From contig QHXX01000029.1 in NCBI GenBank assembly GCA_003223135.1, positions 1 to 64,000 on the forward strand: DNA of 64,000 bases. Direction: 5' to 3'. Shown here piece by piece: positions 26,775 through 34,371 of this stretch. The position numbers and the translations under genes are program-made. The notes under the pieces were generated by a model, which made no database searches, was not told the DNA's origin, and saw only the letters and a list, made by a program, of their open reading frames with translations. Positions within the stretch are counted from its first letter, which is position 1; each line of letters starts with the position of its first letter. The stretch comes from Acidobacteriota bacterium (GTDB lineage: Bacteria > Acidobacteriota > Polarisedimenticolia > Gp22-AA2).

Positions 26775-27663
26775 CTATCGTACTTCGGCAGTGGATCCGA
26801 CGACCTCGGCGGTCAAGGGTTCGCTCGTGGCGCCGCGGACCGTAGCACGATCGAAGTGGAGGTCGGATCTTCCGCGTCCCAGCGCCAGGAAATCGATGAG
26901 AAGGATAGCACCCGATCCGTTGAATGTTCCGGAGGAGCGGACGAACGACAGCCCGACGGCCAGATCTCCGGGCCTGTCGGGATTCACTGAAGCCAGGAAG
27001 ATCGGCTGGAGAGAGCGGCCGTTCAGTGCCGGTCCGGTTCGGGTCCCGACGTACTGAAGAACCCCCGGATCGAATTGGAGGTGAAATGGAACGCTCGTGA
27101 CATCACGCGCCCCGGTCAGGGCGACCGCAACCGAGATCGTCTCGCCTCGGGAGACTGCATGTCGATCGGGGGCCAGGGTCAGGCGCAGGGATTGAGCGTC
27201 CTGGGGCTCCGGAACAGTCGCTTCACTCTCGGATGGTTGGGATTCATCGTTCTGTCCGGGACGGTCGTGATTCGGAGCCGTCGACTGCGGACCCGTTGCA
27301 GGCATCGACGGAGAGCCCGGGAAGCTGCCGCCTGCGATCCAACCGATCGAAGCCACCTGGTTCACAGCGGGCTGCGGGTGCTCCTGCGGCGACGCAGCCG
27401 CCGGCGCGCGCGAAGCCGAGCCCACCCCCTGCTCCATCGGCGATGCTCCGATCCGTGGTTGCGATCGCCGCAAGTTCAGCCGCCGGGTAGAACGAGGGCG
27501 GCACGGGCGCCCCGGTCATCATGGCGAGCGTGGTCGGGGAGGTCGGAAGGCCCCCGGAGGTCGGCTGCCTGTAGTGATAATAGTCCCAGAGAGGGAGGGC
27601 CAGGAGAGTTCCGGCCATGAGCGCGGCCCCCGCCATGATGGACCAGTAGATGATTCGGCTCAT
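26775..27663 (-). pseudogene. Membrane-anchored cohesin-domain protein, frameshifted
   Basis: ATG 27663 opens a frame with a single hydrophobic helix (WSIMAGAALMAGTLLALPLW) and a short linker; it continues to 27244 but turns meaningless after about 27430. A cohesin-like domain lies in the +1 frame: SLRLTLAPDRHAVSRGETIS, VPFHLQFDPGVLQYVGTRTG and GAILLIDFLALGRG. A proline-rich linker joins the two. Skipping one base, for example in the G5 run (plus 27425-27429), fuses them into one ~295-residue protein: anchor, linker, cohesin. Alternatives are a sequencing indel, a real frameshift, or a separate start at TTG 27473 or ATG 27437. It follows the cohesin lipoprotein with a TGATG overlap. Confidence 0.6.
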
Positions 27664-28250
27664 CAGGGCACCTGAACGACCCCGCCGTGTCCGGGGCCGA
27701 AGGAGGCGGCGACGACGCTACCGTTCTCATCGATGATCTGGTTGTTGATCGAGCCGCCCGTGTTGAAGTCGACGGTGCCCACGCCGCTGGCCACCTTGAC
27801 GAAATGGAACGTAATGAGACTCGCGCTGCCTACGGCGGAGACGCTCGAATCGGGCCTGAAGAGCGTTGCGCTGGCCACGATATCCCCCGGCGAAGGATTC
27901 GTGACGAAGAACTGCGGTGGGATCGGCGGGCTACCCTGTTGGAGAAGAGGGCCCGGGCTGAAGCTCTGATACTCGATCACCGAGGACGGATAGTTGATTT
28001 CGAACCCGACCGTGAAGATCCCCGAAAGGTTCGTCACCAAAACGCTGATGTCGACCGAATCGCAGGAACTGATCGGCGACAGGAGATAGACATCCCCCGC
28101 TCCCGGGGAGCCGATCGAGGGGGCGAAGGCGATCGGGGTACACGGCATCACGTCGTCTCCGTTGCCCTTGCCGCCCTTGCATCCCAGTCCGAGCACAAGG
28201 AGCAGCACGCCGAGAGGAGCGACGCCGGTCAGCAGTCTTCTTCTGTTCAT
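27663..28250 (-). CDS. Cohesin-domain lipoprotein (putative)
   Basis: 195 residues. A signal sequence ends at GLGCKGG, giving a probable lipoprotein cysteine at residue 24; the -3 position is not ideal. The rest is one cohesin-like beta-sandwich: DSVDISVLVTNLSGIFTVGF, EINYPSSVIEYQSFSPGP and ASLITFHFVKVASGVGTV. Cohesins bind dockerins, and a dockerin protein is encoded immediately upstream with an ATGA overlap, so the two are probably partners at the outer membrane or cell surface. It lacks any catalytic domain. Cohesin folds also occur in proteins unrelated to cellulosomes, so binding remains an inference. Confidence 0.72.
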   Translation of the reverse strand: MNRRRLLTGVAPLGVLLLVLGLGCKGGKGNGDDVMPCTPIAFAPSIGSPGAGDVYLLSPISSCDSVDISVLVTNLSGIFTVGFEINYPSSVIEYQSFSPGPLLQQGSPPIPPQFFVTNPSPGDIVASATLFRPDSSVSAVGSASLITFHFVKVASGVGTVDFNTGGSINNQIIDENGSVVAASFGPGHGGVVQVP

Positions 28251-29068
28251 GGACAGACCGCCAACCGCTGACCGAGGTAACTCACGAGGATGTCAAGATC
28301 GGCGCCTCCCACGTCACCGTCGCCGTCCAGATCGGCACTCGCGATGTAGGCGGGATCGGAGCTCAGCGTGTTCCAGGCACGGGCGAGAAGATTCAGGTCG
28401 AACAGGTCGATCTTGCAGTCGCGGTTGATGTCCGCGGTCTTCACCACGGTCAGGGTGTTCGGCCTGCTTGCCATACCGCTGTCAGGGTTCGTGACGGACA
28501 GGGTCCTGGGCCCCAGGAGCGCAGAGGAGCTTACGGTGATCGACGCAGTCAAGTGGCCCGAGTCCATCAGTGAGGTTGGGCCGACGCTGATGTCGGCGCC
28601 CAATCCCACAGTAGCACCGCTCTGGAAATTGCTCCCGTTCACCTGGATGGTCTGGCTTCCGGACTGCAGAATGTAAACCGACCCCGTACCAAGCTCGACG
28701 GCTTGACTGATGGTCGGCGTCAGCGTCGTCACCGTCGGCTGGACGGCGACTTCGTTCGAAGGCAAGCTCTCGTTCCCCGCGCGGTCGTAGGCGGTGACCA
28801 CGAAGTAGTAGGTCGTGTTCGCTGCGAGGTTCGGGACCGAATAGCCGTTGACCGGGCCAACATCGATGACGGGAAGGGTGTAACTGCGCGAAGCGGTGCC
28901 GAAGTGGATCCGATAGCCCGCCAGGTCCGATTCGAGGTTGGCGTCCCAAGCGAGACTGACCACCGTACCCGCTTCGAGGATTCCAGTCGGCCATATCAAA
29001 AGGATTAGACCGATCAGGAATCCGGTCGAGCCGACCACCGACTGTAAGAGCCCGCGGTGAGTCGTCAT
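28247..29068 (-). CDS. Secreted FN3-TIG-dockerin protein
   Basis: 273 residues. After a signal-like hydrophobic segment (TGFLIGLILLIWPTGIL), a fibronectin type III domain runs from about 38 to 112 (VSLAWDANLESDLAGYRI, TYYFVVTAYDRAGNES). An IPT/TIG-like domain (about 115-210) includes VNGSNFQSGATVGLG. The C-terminus is a type I dockerin with both calcium loops intact: DINRDCKIDLFD and DLDGDGDVGGAD, each followed by a helix. No enzyme domain is present, unlike cellulosomal proteins. ATG 29068 is preceded by AGGGGGGG. A sigma-54-like promoter lies 59 bases further up. First gene of the operon with two cohesin genes. Confidence 0.82.
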   Translation of the reverse strand: MTTHRGLLQSVVGSTGFLIGLILLIWPTGILEAGTVVSLAWDANLESDLAGYRIHFGTASRSYTLPVIDVGPVNGYSVPNLAANTTYYFVVTAYDRAGNESLPSNEVAVQPTVTTLTPTISQAVELGTGSVYILQSGSQTIQVNGSNFQSGATVGLGADISVGPTSLMDSGHLTASITVSSSALLGPRTLSVTNPDSGMASRPNTLTVVKTADINRDCKIDLFDLNLLARAWNTLSSDPAYIASADLDGDGDVGGADLDILVSYLGQRLAVCP

Positions 29069-29126
29069 CGCCCCCCCTAGGCAGCCGGCAAAACGGCAGG
29101 CCGGAGACTGCGGACATATTGGTCAC

Positions 29127-29142
29127 TGCAAGCGGGCTGCCA
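29127..29142 (-). promoter_or_regulatory. Putative sigma-54 promoter for the dockerin/cohesin operon
   Basis: The minus strand reads TGGCAGCCCGCTTGCA, with the invariant GG and GC separated by exactly 10 bases, as sigma-54 requires. The expected start of transcription would be near 29116, leaving about 48 nt before ATG 29068. Such promoters need an enhancer-binding activator; none is encoded in the window. Confidence 0.55.
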
Positions 29143-29400
29143 CCACCGATAGTGTTATGCCGCGATTCCTCCTTCGCAACCCTCTGATTCCAAATACTTC
29201 AACGCCTGTCGACATTTGGAGCATGGGCTGTCGGAGATGTGGCACCCTGTCAACGTAATCGACACTGACAATTTCGTGTCCTTCGCTGAGGACATCAGCG
29301 TAGATTAATTAGCTCACAGGACCTGGCGCCGCCAGGTGACAGATTGGCTCGGAGGTCGAAGAATTGCCGTGCCGGTGAGCGCGCGATCGCGGGGTCCTGT

Positions 29401-29429
29401 TTGACACCCCCAGCGCGCTTTGGCTACCA
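29401..29429 (+). promoter_or_regulatory. Sigma-70-type promoter upstream of the anti-sigma/STAS genes
   Basis: A perfect TTGACA (29401-29406), a 17-nt spacer, then TACCAT (29424-29429). The -10 context GGCTACCAT closely matches the GTGCTACCAT ahead of the gene at 51086. Confidence 0.6.
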
Positions 29430-29552
29430 TCGCCTCGGCCATTCTCTCCAGGTCCCAGCAAGCGAGGCAGAAGGCCAGGAGCGGCCGCGGCCATCGGGGG
29501 CGCGAAAGATGATCGGCGCCCCGGGCTGGGTCGCCCGGAGCGTCCGTTCGGC

Positions 29553-29846
29553 GTGGGAAGAAACGTCAGGCTGAGGTTGGAAAGCCGCATCGTCTACGTG
29601 GACCTGGTCCACGAGATGACCGAGGGGCTCGCCCGCAGGATCTGGACCCACACCTCCAACCCTCTCGACCGGGAGAACATCTTCCGCACGAGCGGCAGAG
29701 GCATCTTCTTCATGAAACATTTCGTCGACCGGGTCGAGTTCCAGCGCCGCCGGGGGCAGGGAACCGAGGTCGTCCTCGAGAAAAAATTCGAACAGGCCGG
29801 CCGTGCCGGGCGCGGCGGCGAGGTCATCAAGCGGAGGAAGGGATGA
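29553..29846 (+). pseudogene. RsbW-like anti-sigma kinase lacking its ATP-binding core
   Basis: 97 codons. The first ~30 residues (VRLRLESRIVYVDLVHEMTE) match the N-terminus of RsbW/SpoIIAB-type GHKL kinases. The last ~55 (LDRENIFRTSGRGIFFMKHF, then VEFQRRRGQGTEVVLEKKF) match their C-terminus, including the G2 glycine box. The N box and the Asp-x-Gly-x-Gly G1 box that lie between in the family, roughly 60 residues, are absent; the join is near 29640-29660 and keeps the frame. Without them the protein should not bind ATP. GTG 29553 is the likely start. It overlaps the STAS gene by ATGA, so the pair was a normal switch module. Deletion or assembly collapse are both possible. Confidence 0.65.
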
Positions 29847-30178
29847 AGGCCAACGCCAGGCACCACGGGAAAGTCACCGTCGTCGACCTCTCCGGGAAGA
29901 TTACCATCGGGGAGGGGGACATCAAGCTCCGCCAGGCGGTCAACTCGATTCTGGACGAGGGCCGCAAGAACGTCATCCTGAATCTGGGCGGCGTGTCCTA
30001 CATGGACAGCGCCGGGATCGGCGAGCTGGTGGCCTGCTACAAGCGCGCCCGGGAGAAGGGCGCGGCCCTCAAATTGCTGAATCCCAACGGCAAGGTTCAG
30101 GATCTGCTCATCCTGACCAAACTTCAAGAGATCTTCGACATCTACCGCGACGAGCGCGAGGCGCTGGCCAGCTTCTAG
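29843..30178 (+). CDS. STAS-domain anti-anti-sigma factor (RsbV/SpoIIAA-like)
   Basis: 111 residues, one STAS domain: VTVVDLSGKITIGEGDIKLR strand-loop start, VILNLGGVSYMDSAGIGELV with the phosphorylatable Ser in DSAG near residue 57, and a C-terminal helix (DIYRDEREALASF). Proteins of this family are phosphorylated by an RsbW kinase and, when unphosphorylated, release the partner sigma factor or switch target. Its kinase partner should be the gene just upstream, which is missing its ATP-binding core. Start ATG 29843 overlaps the kinase stop. Confidence 0.9.
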   Translation: MKANARHHGKVTVVDLSGKITIGEGDIKLRQAVNSILDEGRKNVILNLGGVSYMDSAGIGELVACYKRAREKGAALKLLNPNGKVQDLLILTKLQEIFDIYRDEREALASF

Positions 30179-30224
30179 CCGGGCCGGCGCCCGGCTCCCC
30201 GCCGGTGCGCGTTCTTTCCCTCTC

Positions 30225-30254
30225 TTGACGGCGCTCCCCCAGGAGGAGTATCTA
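30225..30254 (+). promoter_or_regulatory. Possible promoter upstream of the second STAS-like gene
   Basis: TTGACG (30225-30230), an 18-nt spacer, then TATCTA (30249-30254). A strong AGGAGGAG at 30241-30248 and an ATG at 30254 overlap it, so a short leader frame is an alternative reading of the same bases. Confidence 0.35.
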
Positions 30255-30362
30255 TGGTGTCCGATCGGGGACGCCGCGACACCGCACCCCGTCATCCCGT
30301 GTCCCATTCCTCCCTGTCCTCCAGGTGTCGAGGCACGACCCACGATCTTGGAGGACCACCCT

Positions 30363-30731
30363 ATGACCGGACTGACCTGGTTGCGTCGTCGCGGGCCCTG
30401 GCACATCGAGACCCGCTCCATGGCCGACTGGCAGATCCTGCAGGTGCGAGGGAAATTCGTCTCGGGGGAGCCGCACAAGAGATTCCTTGAGGCGGCCGAC
30501 GGCCTCCTGCAATCCGGAGCCCGGCGGGTCGTCGTCGACCTGACGGAGTCGCTCCTGGCCGACGACAGCGTGGCCAGCGCGGCGACGGAGGTGTACCACA
30601 AGGCACGCGAGAAGGGGGTCGAGATCCGCTTCATCGTGCAGCCGGGCCAGGCGGGCGGCTATTACCACATGGCCGGCCTGGAGATGACCATCCCCACCTT
30701 CTCGAGACTGAACGGCGCCATCGAGATCTGA
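30363..30731 (+). CDS. STAS-like domain protein
   Basis: 122 residues. The STAS-like pattern is seen in DWQILQVRGKFVSGEPHKRF, RRVVVDLTESLLADDSVASA and a C-terminal SRLNGAIEI helix. The phosphorylation loop reads LADDSVAS in place of Asp-Ser-x-Gly, so a Ser is present but the usual glycine is not. ATG 30363 has GGAGGA 7 nt upstream. Separated from the first STAS gene by 184 bases with its own possible promoter. It may be a non-canonical anti-anti-sigma factor; the role is uncertain. It converges with mutS, 13 bases away. Confidence 0.7.
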   Translation: MTGLTWLRRRGPWHIETRSMADWQILQVRGKFVSGEPHKRFLEAADGLLQSGARRVVVDLTESLLADDSVASAATEVYHKAREKGVEIRFIVQPGQAGGYYHMAGLEMTIPTFSRLNGAIEI

Positions 30732-30744
30732 GCGTCATCTGGTC

Positions 30745-33293
30745 TCAGGCGAGCAGGCGCTTTTTCAGGTCGGCCAGGAAATTCAACGCCTGGATCGGCG
30801 TCATCTCCTCGATCCGGGCGCTGCGGATCTCCTCCAGGACCGGATCTTCTTCGGGGGCGAACAGGCCGAGCTGGGAGGGCGCGGGCGGGGTCCCGCCTTC
30901 GGCGGTCTCCGCCGCGCCGGGGGCCGCGCTCCCGGCACGGACCGTCCCCGCCGGCCCCGGAAGGCCGCGCCCGCGCGCCAGCTTCGGCCGGCCGTCGCGC
31001 GACAGCTCCTCGCGCTCCAGGTTCAGGAGCACCTCCCTGGCCCTCTCGATGACTTCGCGCGGCAGCCCGGCCAGCCGCGCCACCTGGATGCCGTAAGAGC
31101 GGTCGGCGGCACCCTCCAGGACGCGGCGCAGGAAGACGATGGTGTCGTTCCACTCACGCACCGCCATCGTCAGGTTGCAGACGCGCGGCTTGAGAAGCGC
31201 CAGCTCGATCATCTCGTGGTAGTGCGTGGCGAACATCGTTCGCGCCGCGACCGAAGGCGTGTCGTGCAGATACTCGGCGACGGACCAGGCGATCGACAGC
31301 CCGTCGAAGGTCGAGGTGCCGCGTCCGACCTCGTCCAGGAGAACGAGCGAGCGGACCGTGGCGTTATTGAGGATGTTGGCGGTCTCGATCATCTCCACGA
31401 GAAAAGTGCTCTGGCCCCGCGCCAGGTTGTCCGATCGACATCCATCAGGCAGTCGTTGGGGACGAAGCGCTCGGTGTCGAGGAGTTGCTCGACCACCGGG
31501 TGGCGCCCCTCCACGATGCGCAGGCCGAGACTGTCGTCCACCTTCGGCCGCCGGTAGCCGTACACGGAGGCCGCTTCGGCAAAGGCCGCCAAGGCGTCGA
31601 TCGTGGCGAGCGCCCGGCTCGTTGCGCCCAGGCGTGGCGCCGCGCGAGTCACCTCGTCGCGCAGGGCCACGAACAGTTCGTACTCCAGCGCTTCGATGCG
31701 CTCCTGGGCCGTCAGGACCTTGGCTTCGTACTCTTTCAGCTCGGGGGTGATGTAACGTTCCGCGCCGACCAGTGTCTGCTTGCGCTCGTAGTCGGCCGGC
31801 ACGGACTTCCGATGCGCGTTGCTGATCTCGATGTAATAGCCGAAGACCTTGTTGTAGCGGACCTTGAGCGATGCGATCCCGGTGCGCTCGCGTTCGCGTG
31901 TCTCGATCGAGGCGAGGTAGGCGCGGCTGTCGCGCCTGATCGAACGAAGTTCGTCGAGCTCCTGCCGGTAGCCGTCGCGCAGCAGACCGCCTTCTCTGAC
32001 GGTCGCGGGCGGATCGTCGGCGATCGATTCCTGAAGCCGCGCATGCAGATCGGCGAGCCCATCGAAGCCGGCCATGATCCGAGCCAGGGGCGGCGACGTC
32101 AGGGCCATGGAGAACGCGGCGATCTCCGGCAAAACCGCGAGCGAATCGCGCAACGCGACGAGGTCCCGTGCCGAGGCGGTGCCGAGAGAGCAGCGCGCCA
32201 GGAGGCGCTCGAGGTCGTGGATGTTCGCCAGGCGGGCGCGCAAGGCCGAGCGCTCGCCCTGCCGATCCAGGAGGAACTCGACCGCGTCCAGGCGCTCCGC
32301 GATCGCCCCGACCGACAGCAGCGGTCGCAAGACCCAGTCGCGCACGAGACGCCCTCCCATCGCCGTCTCGGTGCGATCGAGAATCGAAAGGAGCGTCCCG
32401 TCGCGCCCGCCGTCGCGCGTGTTCTCGGCCACCTCGAGCGTGCGCCGCGTGGTTGCGTCGAGAACCATGGCCTCGCTCGGATGGTGCCAGACGACCCGCG
32501 TCACGTGCCTGAAGTCGGCCTTGTGGGCCTCCTGCAGGTAGTGCAGGAGCGCCCCGGCCGCGCCCACCGCCAGGTTCCGCCCCTCGACGCCGAACCCGGC
32601 GAGCGAGGCCGTCCCCAGGATCTCGTTCAGAAGCCGCGACGCGGCTTCGGTGCCGAGCGTCCAGCCCGGGACGGCATGGGCGAGCACGCCCTCGAGCAGC
32701 TCCACGGGGACGAGATTCTCGAGAGACGTTTCCTCGGGGTGCAGGATCTCGCGCGGCCGGAACAGGGCCAACTGCGCCGCGAGGGAGTCGCCGGCCGAAT
32801 GACCGCGATGCTCCGACAGTCGGAAATCGCCTGTGGACAGATCGAGATAGGCGCACCCGAAGCCGTCGCCCGCGCCGCCGCGTTCGGGGACCCCGGTGGC
32901 CTGGATGGCCGCGATGTAGTTCGGCTCGGAGGCCCGGAGCTGTGCCGGATCGGTGACCGTCCCGGGAGAGACGACGCGCGTCACGGCGCGTCTCACGATC
33001 CCTCTGGCGACGCGCGGGTCCTCCACCTGGTCGCAGATGGCGACCCGGTGCCCCTGACGGATCAGACGCGCCACGTACGAGTCGGCCGCGTGGTAAGGTA
33101 CACCGCACATCGGCGCCTCGTTCTTCGTGCCCCGGCCTCGCGAGGTCAGGGTCAGTGACAGCGCCTTGGAGGCCAGTAGCGCGTCGTCGTAGAACATCTC
33201 GTAGAAATCGCCGAGGCGGAACATGAGGACGGCGTCGGGGTGCTGCGCCTTGATCGATCGGTACTGCCGGAGCATCGGCGTGAGCGTGTCCAT
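30745..33293 (-). pseudogene. mutS: DNA mismatch repair protein MutS with its Walker A region deleted and frame shifted
   Basis: The N-terminal part (33293 to about 31432) is normal MutS: mismatch-reading GDFYEMF, connector, core and lever ([17 protein letters not shown]), up to [13 protein letters not shown]. The C-terminal part (about 31434 to 30745) resumes in another frame at [15 protein letters not shown], with [19 protein letters not shown] (Walker B) and THYHE. The ~50 residues expected between, including the P-loop TGPNMxGKS, are absent. So about 160 nt are missing at about 31431-31437 and the frame is broken. Both remaining parts show no other damage, meaning a very recent deletion or an assembly error. 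ATG 33293 has AAGGAG upstream; ATG 33308 is an alternative. Confidence 0.85.
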
Positions 33294-33322
33294 GGCGCTC
33301 CTTGACATTCGCAGGGCCCGCC

Positions 33323-33328
33323 ATTATA
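33323..33328 (-). promoter_or_regulatory. -10 element of the mutS promoter
   Basis: The minus strand reads TTTATAATGG with a perfect TATAAT at 33328-33323, about 30 bases before ATG 33293. No good -35 is visible at 16-18 nt. Confidence 0.45.
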
Positions 33329-33371
33329 AAACAGCGTCTTCGATGTCCCGCGTCGCAGGAGTTCCTGCCCG

Positions 33372-33752
33372 ATGACCGTCGATCCTCTGACCACAGACGA
33401 GGCCCAGGTATCTCCCGAGGACTTGAACGAGGAGGACAAGGTCATGCTGGTCTTCTCGTACCTCTGGGTCCTGGCCATCGTGCCATTCATGGTCACGCGC
33501 CGCGAGTACGTGCGCTGGCACGCCAAGCAGGGACTCATCCTGTGCGGCGTCGCCTGTCTGGTCTTCCTGGGCGTGATCTTCGTGGGGGCCGTGCTCGCCA
33601 CCATCTCCCGCGTGTTCGCCTGGTTGTTCGCCTTCGGCCTGATCAACCTGGTGCTGCTCTATCTGGCGATCGCCATCGTGTGCGTCATCAAGGCGATGCG
33701 CGGCGAGCGCTGGGCGATCCCCTTCCTGGGCGACCTGGTCGAGAAGATCTGA
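33372..33752 (+). CDS. Small membrane protein, DUF4870/Tic20-like
   Basis: 126 residues with three to four hydrophobic helices. The segment ILAIVPF-type helix, then [16 protein letters not shown], is the hallmark of DUF4870-type proteins (a conserved HAKQ-like motif between helices 1 and 2). Function of the family is not established. ATG 33372 has AGGAG about 10 nt upstream. It lies 7 bases before the DedA gene, so the two are likely co-transcribed. Confidence 0.75.
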   Translation: MTVDPLTTDEAQVSPEDLNEEDKVMLVFSYLWVLAIVPFMVTRREYVRWHAKQGLILCGVACLVFLGVIFVGAVLATISRVFAWLFAFGLINLVLLYLAIAIVCVIKAMRGERWAIPFLGDLVEKI

Positions 33753-33759
33753 GCGGGTC

Positions 33760-34371
33760 ATGAGCGAGGCGATCCAGAGCGCCATGGCCGCCCACGCCTG
33801 GGCCGCGCTGCTTCTGGTCTTCCTCCTGGCCTGGCTCGAATACGTCTTCCCGCCCGTGCCGGGCGACTCAACCATGCTGTTCGGCTTTTTCCTGGCGGGC
33901 GCCGGCGCCCTTCCCCTGGCCGCGGTGACGGCGGCCGCCATGTCGGGGAGCGTGCTGGGCGCGCTGACGGCTTACTCCGTCGGGGCGCGCCTGGGGCGGT
34001 CCTATTTCTTCCTGCGGTCCGCGTGGGCGAGGGACGAGCTTGCCAGGGTCGAGGGCTGGTTCGGACGATTCGGGCCGCGACTCCTCACGATCAACCGCTT
34101 CATACCAGGGGTGCGCGGCTTTTTCCTGTACGCCGCGGGGATCGGTCGCGTCAGCCCGCGGCCGGTGCTCCTCTACTCGACGGCGAGCAATGCGCTGTGG
34201 GTGGGGCTCCTCGCCTGGGGAGGAACGAGTCTCGGAACGACCTGGGACGACGTGCGCGTCGTCTTCCGGCGCTATGTCTGGGGGATCGCCATCGTTGTCG
34301 GGGTGTACGCGGCCGTGACGATCGTGCGCGCCCGGCGAAGGCGCCGGGTCCTCCTCACGCCTTCTTCCTAA
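33760..34371 (+). CDS. DedA-family membrane protein
   Basis: 203 residues, about five hydrophobic segments. DedA/SNARE-associated features: FPPVPGDSTMLFGFFLAG near the N-terminus, the re-entrant region with a conserved acidic residue, NRFIPGVRGFFLYAAGIGR with the conserved Arg/Pro-Gly motif, and STASNALWVGLLAWGG. DedA proteins include flippases recycling undecaprenyl phosphate or phospholipids, which would fit the glycan genes here. Its last 17 bases overlap tail-to-tail with the SPFH-TPR gene on the other strand. Confidence 0.88.
   Translation: MSEAIQSAMAAHAWAALLLVFLLAWLEYVFPPVPGDSTMLFGFFLAGAGALPLAAVTAAAMSGSVLGALTAYSVGARLGRSYFFLRSAWARDELARVEGWFGRFGPRLLTINRFIPGVRGFFLYAAGIGRVSPRPVLLYSTASNALWVGLLAWGGTSLGTTWDDVRVVFRRYVWGIAIVVGVYAAVTIVRARRRRRVLLTPSS

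Larger units (their letters stand above)
29069..29552. other. Divergent intergenic region with promoters for the dockerin operon and the STAS operon
   Basis: About 480 bases, visibly lower in G+C at 29150-29310 than the surroundings. It holds the sigma-54-like element at 29127-29142 (minus) and the sigma-70-like promoter at 29401-29429 (plus). I see no gene in the stretch between them. Confidence 0.55.

Noticed and set aside
28703-29008. Plus-strand open frame opposite the dockerin gene
   Set aside because: Antisense to a gene with clear FN3 and dockerin motifs; no domain of its own.
30254-30490. Short open frame with a strong AGGAGGAG before ATG 30254
   Set aside because: Its product looks like random high-G+C translation and it overlaps the STAS-like gene out of frame; a leader peptide cannot be excluded.
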